This document shows positions 26,402 through 33,684 of a stretch of 39,381 bases of DNA, piece after piece; the first letter of the stretch is position 1, and each line of letters starts with the position of its first letter. The translations under genes and the position numbers were made by a program. The DNA lies in contig DKJQ01000348.1 of assembly GCA_002454845.1 (NCBI GenBank), positions 1 to 39,381 on the forward strand, written 5' to 3'. The notes beneath the pieces were generated by a model that was given only the letters and a program-made list of their open reading frames with translations, made no database searches and had not been told where the DNA came from. The DNA is from Ignavibacteria bacterium UBA6688. Lineage in GTDB: Bacteria; Bacteroidota; Ignavibacteria; UBA10030.

Positions 26402-26430
26402 ATAGTATGGAAAAATGGCACTTCTCGCAA
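26402..26430 (-). promoter_or_regulatory. candidate promoter for the minus-strand block
   Basis: On the minus strand TTGCGA (26430-26425) and TACTAT (26407-26402) are 17 bases apart. Transcription would start near 26395, about 40 bases before the ATG at 26354. It lies in the 260-bp divergent region, opposite the candidate promoter at 26530. Confidence 0.45.
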
Positions 26431-26529
26431 GCGCAATCTCTTCCCCACACGCATTGGGAAACTGGGCGAAGCAAACGTCGGGAAACGATGAGGAACAGAT
26501 TCCTTCGGGGTTGGACGCTGAGTTTCACC

Positions 26530-26558
26530 TTGACTTTCTTTGCCTAAATGGCTAAATT
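26530..26558 (+). promoter_or_regulatory. candidate promoter for the GAF/GGDEF gene
   Basis: TTGACT (26530-26535), a 17-base spacer and TAAATT (26553-26558), giving a leader of about 50 bases before the ATG at 26615. It shares the -35 sequence, the next three bases and the spacing with the candidate promoter at 2792. Confidence 0.55.
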
Positions 26559-26614
26559 TGTGCACCTTTTCTGGGCCAGATTCACATCCATCAAGTGTAA
26601 GGATTGACGCCCGA

Positions 26615-28546
26615 ATGCTGAACACCATCCGTTCCTGGTTTAATGTTTTGCCGTTAAGACAGGAACTGGTTGTAGTTGCGGGCGTCGTTCTATTTTTGGT
26701 GGGATGGTTTGTTCCAGGCTCCATAGTCAAGCTTCTGGCCTTCGGATTAAGCGGAGTGGCTTTTGCCTACAGAGGTGTGGTCTGGTTACGGAGCGGCGTT
26801 CCTGCGGAAGGGGAGCAGGCGACGGAGCACTCTTCGATCACAACAAAGGAGCAGGATTCAGAAATGAAGAAACTCGTCTTCGACGACTTTCAACCGGGTG
26901 GTAAGCAGTTTCGCGTGGATTTCGTGGAGGAGACGAGGAATCAGGGTCCGGTACCGCCGCAGGCGCCACAGCGCGCAGAGCCTGAGCGGTCCGTCGCACT
27001 TTCCGAATACGAATTTCAATTATCCGATTTTGTGGACATTAACGAAGATTTGTTTGTGCGTGAGGGGGGGCCGAAGTCCGAGTTCGGTTTCCTGATGAAG
27101 AAAGTCCTCACCGTTGTCAAGGAAGTGCACTTCGCCCACTCCGTTGCATTCTTCTGGGTGAACCGTGAAAAAAACCAGATGGTGCTGGAAAGCTTCATCT
27201 CGGACAGCGAGAAATTCATGACGCATCGCCGCCGCGAGATGGGCAACGATGTCATCAGCCAGGTGGCGACGACCGGCCACCCGAGAATTCTCAACCACGT
27301 CAATGCGGCGGGCCAGCTTGAGATGCTCGGGTACTATGAAGGCATTGAGCCGGTAAAGACCTTCATCGCCGTCCCGATTTTCTATTCCAAGCTCCAGGGT
27401 ACCCCGAAGGAACCGGTCGCTGTACTGACGGTCGATTGCATTGATGATGATGCCTACGGCCCGGAGACTCTTGCGTCGTTGGGGCAGTTCACAAAATTGA
27501 TTTCGGCGCTGATCAAAAGCTATACGGACAAGTACGACCTGTTGCTCGATTCTGAGGTGCTCCGCTCCATCTCCCGGATCCGGGAGCAACTGAAGATGGA
27601 ATTCAGCCTGCACAATGCCATCAAGACTCTTGCCGAAGAGGCGTCGAAGCTCCTCTCGTGGGACTATATTACGATTGTGCTCTTCGATGAAGCGAGGAAA
27701 TCCTGGGTTGTCCAGTTCGTGATGAACCGGATGAACGATCCCTATGTGACGCCGACGCACGAAATTGACCCGCATCACAGCCTGGTGGGCAGCACCTTAC
27801 AATCTGCCACACCCAAAATCGTCGATCATGTCGATACAGCCGAGCTTCCCCGATTCTACAAGGCCGAACGGGTTGACGCGCACGGGAGCATGCTGATCCT
27901 CCCGATCAACTCGACGAACCGCTGTTACGGGGCGATGATCGTCGAAAGTAAGGACACCAAGGCCTATTCGGAAGCCGATGTCAAGCTTCTTCAGAAACTC
28001 GTCGATACCACCTCGTCCGCGCTGGAGATTTTCGCGCTGACGGACGTCGTGAACAACTATGTGCTTGTTGACGAAACAACGGGCGTTGCCACACGTAAAT
28101 ATTTCATAGAGCGGGTGCAGGAGGAGGTCCAGAGAGCAAACGATTTCGGCCTGGACCTGACGGTCGTCATGTGCTCCATCGATTCGATGAATGATCACTT
28201 GCAGCGGTATGGCAAGGAAGGGTTTGATTTCGTTCTTCAAAATGTAGCCCGTATGATCAGGGCCTCTGTTCGTCCGTATGACCTCATCGGCCGGTACGAC
28301 TTCAACCGGTTCGCGATCATGTTGATCAGCACGGACAAGAACGAATCATCGTTATGGGCCGAGAAACTTCGAAGGAATATTGCCAGTAATATTATTAATG
28401 TGGATCAGAAGAGCTTTTCAGTAACGATCAGTATCGGCGTTTGCGGAGCAGTCAGCCAGACAAGCGATATCGAGCTGCTCGAAAATGCCAGCCAGACGCT
28501 GAAGAAGGCGATCGAAGCCGGCGGTAATATCGTGAGGGTGTACTAA
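26615..28546 (+). CDS. membrane GAF-GAF protein with degenerate GGDEF domain
   Basis: 643 residues from the ATG at 26615 (AAGGAT upstream); an in-frame TTG at 26540 falls inside the candidate promoter and is rejected. Two membrane helices (about 17-33 and 37-57) are followed by a Pro-rich linker, a GAF domain (about 150-310), a second GAF domain (about 320-475) and a GGDEF fold (about 480-643; ETTGVATRKYF entry motif). The signature that should read RYGGDEF reads RYDFNRF (560-566), so diguanylate cyclase activity is unlikely. It may bind GTP or c-di-GMP, or act as a signalling scaffold. The GAF domains could sense a small ligand or redox state. Confidence 0.87.
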   Translation: MLNTIRSWFNVLPLRQELVVVAGVVLFLVGWFVPGSIVKLLAFGLSGVAFAYRGVVWLRSGVPAEGEQATEHSSITTKEQDSEMKKLVFDDFQPGGKQFRVDFVEETRNQGPVPPQAPQRAEPERSVALSEYEFQLSDFVDINEDLFVREGGPKSEFGFLMKKVLTVVKEVHFAHSVAFFWVNREKNQMVLESFISDSEKFMTHRRREMGNDVISQVATTGHPRILNHVNAAGQLEMLGYYEGIEPVKTFIAVPIFYSKLQGTPKEPVAVLTVDCIDDDAYGPETLASLGQFTKLISALIKSYTDKYDLLLDSEVLRSISRIREQLKMEFSLHNAIKTLAEEASKLLSWDYITIVLFDEARKSWVVQFVMNRMNDPYVTPTHEIDPHHSLVGSTLQSATPKIVDHVDTAELPRFYKAERVDAHGSMLILPINSTNRCYGAMIVESKDTKAYSEADVKLLQKLVDTTSSALEIFALTDVVNNYVLVDETTGVATRKYFIERVQEEVQRANDFGLDLTVVMCSIDSMNDHLQRYGKEGFDFVLQNVARMIRASVRPYDLIGRYDFNRFAIMLISTDKNESSLWAEKLRRNIASNIINVDQKSFSVTISIGVCGAVSQTSDIELLENASQTLKKAIEAGGNIVRVY

Positions 28547-28570
28547 CACATGTGATTTTCGGAGGAACGT

Positions 28571-28765
28571 ATGGCAAAGCAACAAGATTTTGCAGAGAAA
28601 GCTAAAAAAGGAATGCAGGAAAAAGGGACGAAGTGCCCGAAATGCGGCTCGGTCAAGACTCCGACCATGTACGTGCAATCCGTCCGCACCCCGGACGGAA
28701 CATATCGGTTCAACCGGTCGCATGTGCAGGTCTGCAAGTGCAACGAAAAGATGGTGTTCGCGTAA
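28571..28765 (+). CDS. small zinc-ribbon-like protein
   Basis: 64 residues, highly charged, with CPKC (22-25) and a second pair CKC near residues 54-56, spaced as in a four-cysteine zinc ribbon. GGAGG upstream is one of the strongest ribosome sites in the window, suggesting high expression. I do not recognise the family. The N-terminal 20 residues (QDFAEKAKKGMQEKG) form a Lys/Glu helix. It sits 24 bases after the GAF/GGDEF gene and 42 before deoB. Confidence 0.8.
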   Translation: MAKQQDFAEKAKKGMQEKGTKCPKCGSVKTPTMYVQSVRTPDGTYRFNRSHVQVCKCNEKMVFA

Positions 28766-28807
28766 GAGCAGTTCCACTTCTCGTCATCCTCGAGTACAGT
28801 CCGCTTC

Positions 28808-29992
28808 TTGAAACCTGGAAAGGTAGTCTTCATCGTTTTAGACGGAGTCGGTGTCGGCGCGCTACCCGATGCTGCTGCATACGGCGATCGAGGAGCGAAT
28901 ACGCTCGCGGGCACTGCGCGTGCGGTCGATGGACTTCATCTTCCGAACCTTTCGCGCCTGGGGTTGGGCAATATCATCCCCGTTCAGGGATTGACGCCTG
29001 CCAGGCAGGCTGAGGCGTGTTACGGGAAGATGGCGGAACGCTCGGCAGGGAAGGATAGCACGACCGGACACTGGGAGTTGGCAGGACTCGTAACCAGTCA
29101 TCCGTTTCCGTTGTACCCAAAAGGATTTCCCCGGGATGTTTTGGATGCGTTCCTTGCGGCCACGGGCTGTGAGGGTGTGTTGGGCAATGTGCCGGCCTCA
29201 GGGACTGAGATCATCAAGGAGCTGGGTGAGGAGCATATCCGAACCGGTTTCCCCATCGTCTATACTTCCGGCGACTCCGTATTCCAGATCGCGGCCCATG
29301 AGGGGGTCATTCCTCTCGACCGGTTGTACGAGATCTGTCTGAAAACACGGAACGAGGTAACGGTCGGCAAGCACGCGGTGGGCCGGGTGATCGCCCGCCC
29401 GTTTATCGGTTCGAGCGGCTCCTTCACGCGCACCGCGAACCGAAGGGACTTTGCCCTGGAACCTCCCTCCTCAACGTTGCTCGATCTCCTCCAGGAGGCC
29501 GGCGTCGAAACGGTGGGTATCGGGAAGATTGACGACCTGTTCTCCGGAAGAGGATTAAAGCAAAAGATTCATACGCGTTCGAATGCAGAGGGTGTTCAAG
29601 AGACCATCGCCGCTGCAGCCGGTTTGCAAACGGGGATGGTGATGACGAACCTCGTAGACTTTGATACGCTGTATGGCCATCGCCAGGACCCGCGGGGACT
29701 GGCGAAAGCCTTGACGGAGTTTGACGCGGCTTTGCCGAAGATTCTCAACGTGATCGGTGATGAGGACGTGCTGGTTCTGACCGCGGACCATGGTAATGAT
29801 CCGACAGATCAAAGCACCGATCATTCGCGGGAATATGTTCCCCTGCTCTGGTACACAACGTGGGGAAAGCGCAACATCGATCTGGGAGTGCGCCCGTCGT
29901 TTGCCGATGCGGGGAAAACGGTGGGTGAGTATTTCGGTTTGGGCGCTCCGGGAACGCTCGCGGGCAACAGTTTCCTCAGTCAGGTGGTCTAA
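28808..29992 (+). CDS. deoB: phosphopentomutase
   Basis: 394 residues of the alkaline-phosphatase superfamily. It interconverts (deoxy)ribose-1-phosphate and (deoxy)ribose-5-phosphate in nucleoside salvage. Metal-site motifs are VLDGVGVGALPDA (10-22), with the phospho-acceptor Thr in GKDSTTGHWE (81-90), and TADHGNDPT and DHSREYVPLL near the C-terminus. The start is a TTG at 28808, fitting the KPGKVVFIVLDGVG beginning; no ribosome site is seen. The antitoxin-like gene starts four bases after its stop. Confidence 0.96.
   Translation: MKPGKVVFIVLDGVGVGALPDAAAYGDRGANTLAGTARAVDGLHLPNLSRLGLGNIIPVQGLTPARQAEACYGKMAERSAGKDSTTGHWELAGLVTSHPFPLYPKGFPRDVLDAFLAATGCEGVLGNVPASGTEIIKELGEEHIRTGFPIVYTSGDSVFQIAAHEGVIPLDRLYEICLKTRNEVTVGKHAVGRVIARPFIGSSGSFTRTANRRDFALEPPSSTLLDLLQEAGVETVGIGKIDDLFSGRGLKQKIHTRSNAEGVQETIAAAAGLQTGMVMTNLVDFDTLYGHRQDPRGLAKALTEFDAALPKILNVIGDEDVLVLTADHGNDPTDQSTDHSREYVPLLWYTTWGKRNIDLGVRPSFADAGKTVGEYFGLGAPGTLAGNSFLSQVV
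28996..29010. repeat. perfect 7-bp palindrome inside deoB
   Basis: GCCTGCC-A-GGCAGGC lies within the deoB reading frame, where it encodes part of TPARQA. A second arm pair, ACGCCT/AGGCGT, brackets it. The core CCTGCC/GGCAGG is shared with the outer stem of the folded element at 35304-35378. The protein length is not disturbed, so this may be chance or an in-frame repeat remnant. Confidence 0.4.
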
Positions 29993-29996
29993 GGGT

Positions 29997-30299
29997 ATGG
30001 ACAAGGATCGACAGAGCATCGAATGTGAGGCGAAAGTGACGAAGGCGGGTACACTCGAGTTGCCGCCTTCGGTTCTCAAACACTTTGTGCTGAAAGAAGG
30101 GTCGACTGTTCATGCCAGGATTACAACGCGACGCCTGAGTCATGCGCTGAAAGACAGAACGGTCACCGAAGAGGAAGTAGAGCGGATCGGCGGATTGCAG
30201 CTGGAGCCCCGGGAAAGCGTCGTCAGCTTCCTGACGGCGGAAGGATCTTTGGCTTCAGCAAGATCTTTCCGTAAACGGGCGAAGGATGTGTTGAAGTGA
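29997..30299 (+). CDS. putative antitoxin, AbrB/VapB-like
   Basis: 100 residues from the ATG at 29997, behind AAGGGT and four bases after the deoB stop. Residues 10-45 read as a swapped-hairpin AbrB-type DNA-binding domain (KVTKAGTLELPPSVLKHF, then KEGSTVHARI). The Lys/Arg-rich C-terminal part would wrap the toxin. The stop overlaps the GTG of the PIN gene (GTGA), the usual antitoxin-toxin layout. It would bind the operator and neutralise the PIN protein. Longer than most VapB proteins (70-90 residues). Confidence 0.7.
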   Translation: MDKDRQSIECEAKVTKAGTLELPPSVLKHFVLKEGSTVHARITTRRLSHALKDRTVTEEEVERIGGLQLEPRESVVSFLTAEGSLASARSFRKRAKDVLK

Positions 30300-30742
30300 C
30301 CCCGAGGAAACTTGTCGTCGATACCGACATCCTTGTCGAGCATGTGATCCATGAGGGGTCGTTGACAGCGGGAGGTGCACCCTCGATCTTGAGGAAAACC
30401 CTCTCACTCTTTTTCTGTTATACGACCGTGTTCAACGTGATTGAGGCCTTTTCTCTGTGTCGATCGGAAGAAGAGATTGAAGCGGTTGAATCCTCGATGC
30501 ACGCGTTGAAGATTCTGGGCCTCAACGGTAAAAGCGGCAAGCGCATAGGATTGGCGCGACGAAGCGTTCGCACCGTACGTGACCTGGATCTCCTGATTGC
30601 GGGATTATGTCTGGAGAGCAAGCTTCCCCTCCTGACCGGCCGGCCGAAGCGATACGTGGGGTTGGCAGGCCTGAGGGTGGTACCCTCTCTTGCGGTGAAG
30701 AAATGGGACACGGCGGAGGAAATTCTTCGCGCCGTGCGATAA
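30296..30742 (+). CDS. putative VapC-like PIN-domain ribonuclease toxin
   Basis: 148 residues of PIN fold. The acidic active-site residues are Asp9 and/or Asp11 (VVDTDILVE), Glu50 (FNVIEAFS) and Asp96/Asp98 (VRDLDLLIAGLCLESKLPLLT). The fourth acidic or Asn position is occupied by TGRPKRY, so one ligand may be missing. VapC enzymes cut tRNA or rRNA loops in the cytoplasm. The GTG start overlaps the antitoxin stop. A second function, such as RNA processing linked to the adjacent genes, cannot be excluded. Confidence 0.75.
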   Translation: MTPRKLVVDTDILVEHVIHEGSLTAGGAPSILRKTLSLFFCYTTVFNVIEAFSLCRSEEEIEAVESSMHALKILGLNGKSGKRIGLARRSVRTVRDLDLLIAGLCLESKLPLLTGRPKRYVGLAGLRVVPSLAVKKWDTAEEILRAVR

Positions 30743-30771
30743 TGTAGCGTCCTCGACAGGAGGCATCGGCC

Positions 30772-31041
30772 ATGATCCTGGGAAAAGTTGTCGGCACCGT
30801 TTGGGCAACGCGGAAAGATGAAGAGTTAACCGGCCTGAAGCTCCAGATTGTGAAACATCTGGACCTCGACTATAAGGTGAAAGAAGCATTCGTCGTGGCG
30901 GTTGATACGGTTCAGGCGGGGGTCGGGGATGTCGTCCTGATCGCGACCGGAAGCTCCGCCCGGCAAACAACCATGACGAAAAACAAACCGGTCGATGCCG
31001 TCATTATGGCGGTGGTCGACAAGCTGGATGTTGCAGATTGA
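30772..31041 (+). CDS. bacterial microcompartment vertex protein (EutN/CcmL family), copy 1
   Basis: 89 residues, the standard length of a BMC-P pentamer subunit. Family blocks are GKVVGTVWATRKDEELTGLKL (4-24), VAVDTVQAGVGDVVLIATGSSAR (42-64, with the conserved pentamer-pore GSSAR) and PVDAVIMAVVD. Five copies form the vertex of a microcompartment shell. AGGAGG stands seven bases before the ATG. It follows the PIN gene by 29 bases. No hexameric shell gene (BMC-H or BMC-T) or encapsulated enzyme lies in the window. Confidence 0.93.
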   Translation: MILGKVVGTVWATRKDEELTGLKLQIVKHLDLDYKVKEAFVVAVDTVQAGVGDVVLIATGSSARQTTMTKNKPVDAVIMAVVDKLDVAD

Positions 31042-31116
31042 GAAAGCGGTACCGGGGATGGATTCCGGAGGGGAATGTGACCCTTCGGACACGTTGAACA
31101 CATCAAACGATCAAGC

Positions 31117-31389
31117 ATGTTTCTGGCAAAAGTTATCGGCACAATCTGGGCTACCAGGAAAGATGAGAACCTGAAGAGCTTCAAGCTTCAGTTCATCCAA
31201 CCTCTCACCGCCAGGCGCGAAAAAGTGGGAACACCTCTTGTCGCCGTAGATACGGTCGGAGCCGGTCCAGGAGAGACGGTGATGTACATTACAGCCAGGG
31301 AGGCGGTGATCCCGCTCCCTGTCCAGATGGCGCCGGTTGATGCGAGCATCGTAGGGATTGTCGACCGTATCGACCTCGCACAGAAATGA
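31117..31389 (+). CDS. bacterial microcompartment vertex protein (EutN/CcmL family), copy 2
   Basis: 90 residues, clearly paralogous to the preceding gene (AKVIGTIWATRKDENLKSFKLQ, then VAVDTVGAGPGETV and PVDASIVGIVDRIDL). The pore-loop GSSAR of copy 1 is replaced by TAREAV (59-64), so the vertex pore should differ. No ribosome site is obvious. Two different vertex proteins could allow mixed or alternative vertices. The shell genes must lie elsewhere if a compartment is made. Confidence 0.9.
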   Translation: MFLAKVIGTIWATRKDENLKSFKLQFIQPLTARREKVGTPLVAVDTVGAGPGETVMYITAREAVIPLPVQMAPVDASIVGIVDRIDLAQK

Positions 31390-31453
31390 AGTTCCTGAGG
31401 GGATAAAACGTTGAGCAGACGCGCCGTACCAGTGAAACAAAGGTGAGAACCGA

Positions 31454-32311
31454 ATGGTAAAAATCAGTAAGCAGTATACGAATCGTGAGAGCCAGTCCCT
31501 GGACAAGTATCTCCAGGAGATTGGCAAGGTCGACCTGCTGACGCCGCAGGAGGAAATCGACCTTGCACGCAGGATCAAAAAGGGAGATCAAAAGTCCCTC
31601 GAGAAACTGACGAAGGCAAACCTCCGTTTCGTGGTGAGCGTGGCGAAGCAGTATCAGAACCAGGGCCTGTCCCTCGGCGATCTGATCAACGAGGGGAACC
31701 TCGGGTTGATCAAAGCCGCAAAGCGATTCGATGAGACCCGTGGATTCAAATTCATCTCGTATGCTGTGTGGTGGATCCGGCAGTCGATTTTGCAGGCGCT
31801 GGCGGAACAGTCGCGCATTGTCCGCCTGCCGTTGAACCGCGTCGGCGCCCTGAATAAGATCGGGAAGGCCTTCAGCACGCTCGAGCAGGAGTTCGAGCGG
31901 GAGCCGAGCGCCAGCGAGCTGGCGGAGGAATTGGACATGTCCCTCTTTGAGGTCTCGGACACGCTGAAGATTTCGGGACGCCACCTTTCGATGGATGCCC
32001 CCTTTGCCCAGGGGGAGGACAACCGCTTGCTGGACGTGATCCAGGATTTGCGGCAGCCTTCGCCGGATTCCGACCTCATGTCCGAATCCCTCAGGGAAGA
32101 GGTGAAACGCGCACTGGCAACGCTCAGCGAGCGGGAGGCGCAGGTGATCCGGCTGTATTTCGGGCTGGACCAGGAGCATTCCCTCACGTTGGAGGAGATC
32201 GGGGAAAAATTCAACCTGACCCGCGAACGTGTTCGACAGATCAAAGAAAAAGCCATTCGCCGCTTACGCCATGCATCGCGCAGCAAAGCGTTACGAGCAT
32301 ACCTCGGTTAA
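31454..32311 (+). CDS. rpoD: primary RNA polymerase sigma factor, short RpoD type
   Basis: 285 residues. Regions 1.2 (SLDKYLQEIGKVDLLTPQEE), 2 (LRFVVSVAKQYQNQGL, NEGNLGLIKAAKRFD, FISYAVWWIRQSI), 3 and 4 (LTLEEIGEKFNLTRERVRQIKEKA) are complete. Region 1.1 and the non-conserved insert are absent, giving the compact primary sigma typical of Bacteroidota and Chlorobi. AAGGTGAG precedes the ATG. It recruits polymerase to housekeeping promoters, probably including the TTGxxx-N17-TAxxxT sites listed here. A strong intrinsic terminator follows 30 bases after the stop. Confidence 0.95.
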   Translation: MVKISKQYTNRESQSLDKYLQEIGKVDLLTPQEEIDLARRIKKGDQKSLEKLTKANLRFVVSVAKQYQNQGLSLGDLINEGNLGLIKAAKRFDETRGFKFISYAVWWIRQSILQALAEQSRIVRLPLNRVGALNKIGKAFSTLEQEFEREPSASELAEELDMSLFEVSDTLKISGRHLSMDAPFAQGEDNRLLDVIQDLRQPSPDSDLMSESLREEVKRALATLSEREAQVIRLYFGLDQEHSLTLEEIGEKFNLTRERVRQIKEKAIRRLRHASRSKALRAYLG

Positions 32312-32340
32312 TCGTGGGCACGATCATATCAATTTCTGAG

Positions 32341-32369
32341 AAGCCCCGGCGGAAGCCGGGGCTTTTTTT
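32341..32369 (+). terminator. intrinsic terminator after rpoD
   Basis: AAGCCCCGGC (32341-32350), a GGAA tetraloop and GCCGGGGCTT (32355-32364) form a perfect 10-bp GC-rich stem followed by a run of T (32363-32369). It ends the microcompartment-rpoD transcription unit. It also lies inside the open frame upstream of the NlpC gene, arguing against the GTG at 32314 as that gene's start. Confidence 0.92.
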
Positions 32370-32386
32370 CAGTTTCGGCGGCACGG

Positions 32387-32409
32387 CCCCCACGGCATTT
32401 TTGTGGGGG
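32387..32409 (+). other. hairpin around the NlpC start codon
   Basis: CCCCCAC (32387-32393) and GTGGGGG (32403-32409) form a perfect 7-bp stem with a 9-nt loop. The TTG at 32401 taken as the NlpC start straddles the loop edge. If formed in the mRNA it would hinder initiation, so it may be a translational control or a second weak terminator for readthrough. Confidence 0.5.
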
Positions 32410-33000
32410 AGTCTTGCCGCGGTCCTTCTGCTGCTCGTGGGTTGCGGCGGCGCGTCCCCGCGCTTCAAGAGCGGAAGCACCCCTTCGGCAACCCGGGCGG
32501 AACCAGCCCAACAGGCGCCCGGTGAGAAGCCGGTCGAGGAGGATCGCGAGACGAAATCGGAGGAGGGAGAGAAAGTACTCTCCGGTGCGCGAAGTTTCAA
32601 GACGGAGAAAAATACCTCCATCTCGAATCTCGACCAGGCGAGGATGATGCGACAGCTTTCGCGATGGATGGGGGTGCCGTACAAGTTGGGGGGTGGGACG
32701 GAGGATGGGATCGATTGTTCCGCCTACACGATGCTGATCTACAAGAACTCGATCGGACGGCAACTTCCCCGCTCCAGCGCGGAACAGTTCAGGGTCGGGC
32801 GTGCGGTGGAATATGCGGACCTCAAGTTTGGCGACCTGGTGTTTTTCAACACAACCGGCGAATCTGCATCGCATGTCGGCATTTACATGGGAGACGATCT
32901 CTTTGCCCATGCCAGCGTCGGTCTCGGTGTCACTGTCTCATCGATTGAGAGTTTCTATTTTAAAAAGCGATATGAAGGCGCCCGGCGGATCCTGGAGTAG
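32401..33000 (+). CDS. NlpC/P60 family lipoprotein, peptidoglycan hydrolase
   Basis: 199 residues from a TTG at 32401. A lipoprotein signal (WGSLAAVLLLLVGC) puts the lipid-bearing cysteine at residue 15. A low-complexity charged linker (about 20-75) leads to a C-terminal NlpC/P60 domain with Cys106 (GIDCSAY), His158 (ASHVGIY) and His170 (FAHAS). Such enzymes cut D-Glu to diamino-acid bonds in peptidoglycan stem peptides from the inner or outer envelope face. The open frame reaches a GTG at 32314, but that would place a terminator inside the gene. No ribosome site is visible. Confidence 0.88.
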   Translation: MWGSLAAVLLLLVGCGGASPRFKSGSTPSATRAEPAQQAPGEKPVEEDRETKSEEGEKVLSGARSFKTEKNTSISNLDQARMMRQLSRWMGVPYKLGGGTEDGIDCSAYTMLIYKNSIGRQLPRSSAEQFRVGRAVEYADLKFGDLVFFNTTGESASHVGIYMGDDLFAHASVGLGVTVSSIESFYFKKRYEGARRILE

Positions 33001-33066
33001 CTTGCATCCGGTTCGGGGCTTCGGTACATTTCCTTGCGGTTTTTGATTACGAAGGTAAAGGTCTAT

Positions 33067-33675
33067 ATGGCGGTTCTTCCCATCTACCTGATCGGCAGTG
33101 AAGTTCTCCGGAAAGTCGCGAAACCGGTCCAGACCCTTGACAACACCCTGATCAAGCTGGCCTACGATATGACGGAGACGATGCATAAAGCCCACGGCAT
33201 CGGTCTTGCCGCGAACCAGGTGGGGGAATTGCGCCGGGTGATCGTCATCGATTTCTCCGCGGTGGAGCGGGCTGAAACAGAGGAGGAGATGGAGGAGGGG
33301 GAGGAGGGACCGGACGAGCCGCAACCTCAGGGTGTACAAAAGACCCTGGTGTTGATCAATCCTGAAGTCGGAGAGACAGCGGGTGCCATTGTCATGGAAG
33401 AGGGGTGTCTGAGTATCCCTGATGTGCGGGCCGACGTGACGCGCGCGGAGGCCATCCGTATCAACTTTCTCGATGTGAACCTGAAGGAAGTTGAGTTGGA
33501 GACCGGGGGGCTGCTTGCACGGGTGATTCTCCATGAACTTGACCATCTCAATGGTGTGCTCTTTCTGGACCATCTCACCAGAACAAAACGCACGATGTTG
33601 AAGCCGGCGGTGCGAAAAATCCAAAAGGGGGAAGTTGATACTTCCTATCCTGTTGTCAGCGCCATGGAGGTATAA
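33067..33675 (+). CDS. def: peptide deformylase
   Basis: 202 residues. It removes the formyl group from new proteins in the cytoplasm, using a metal held by Cys114 and the HELDH motif (156-160). The three motifs GIGLAANQVG (44-53), EEGCLSIP (111-118) and HELDHLNG are intact. Residues 68-90 form an acidic, Pro-containing insertion (RAETEEEMEEGEEG and onward) between the strands that flank motif 1, not usual for this enzyme. The ATG at 33067 follows AAAGG. fmt follows nine bases downstream, the classic def-fmt pair. Confidence 0.96.
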   Translation: MAVLPIYLIGSEVLRKVAKPVQTLDNTLIKLAYDMTETMHKAHGIGLAANQVGELRRVIVIDFSAVERAETEEEMEEGEEGPDEPQPQGVQKTLVLINPEVGETAGAIVMEEGCLSIPDVRADVTRAEAIRINFLDVNLKEVELETGGLLARVILHELDHLNGVLFLDHLTRTKRTMLKPAVRKIQKGEVDTSYPVVSAMEV

Positions 33676-33684
33676 ACGTTCCGC

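Noticed and set aside
26540..26614. TTG start of the GAF/GGDEF gene at 26540
   Set aside because: It lies within the candidate promoter and adds residues with no membrane or domain character; ATG 26615 has AAGGAT upstream.
32314..32400. N-terminal extension of the NlpC gene from GTG 32314
   Set aside because: It would place a perfect intrinsic terminator inside the coding sequence and bury the lipoprotein signal; the signal peptide starts at 32401.
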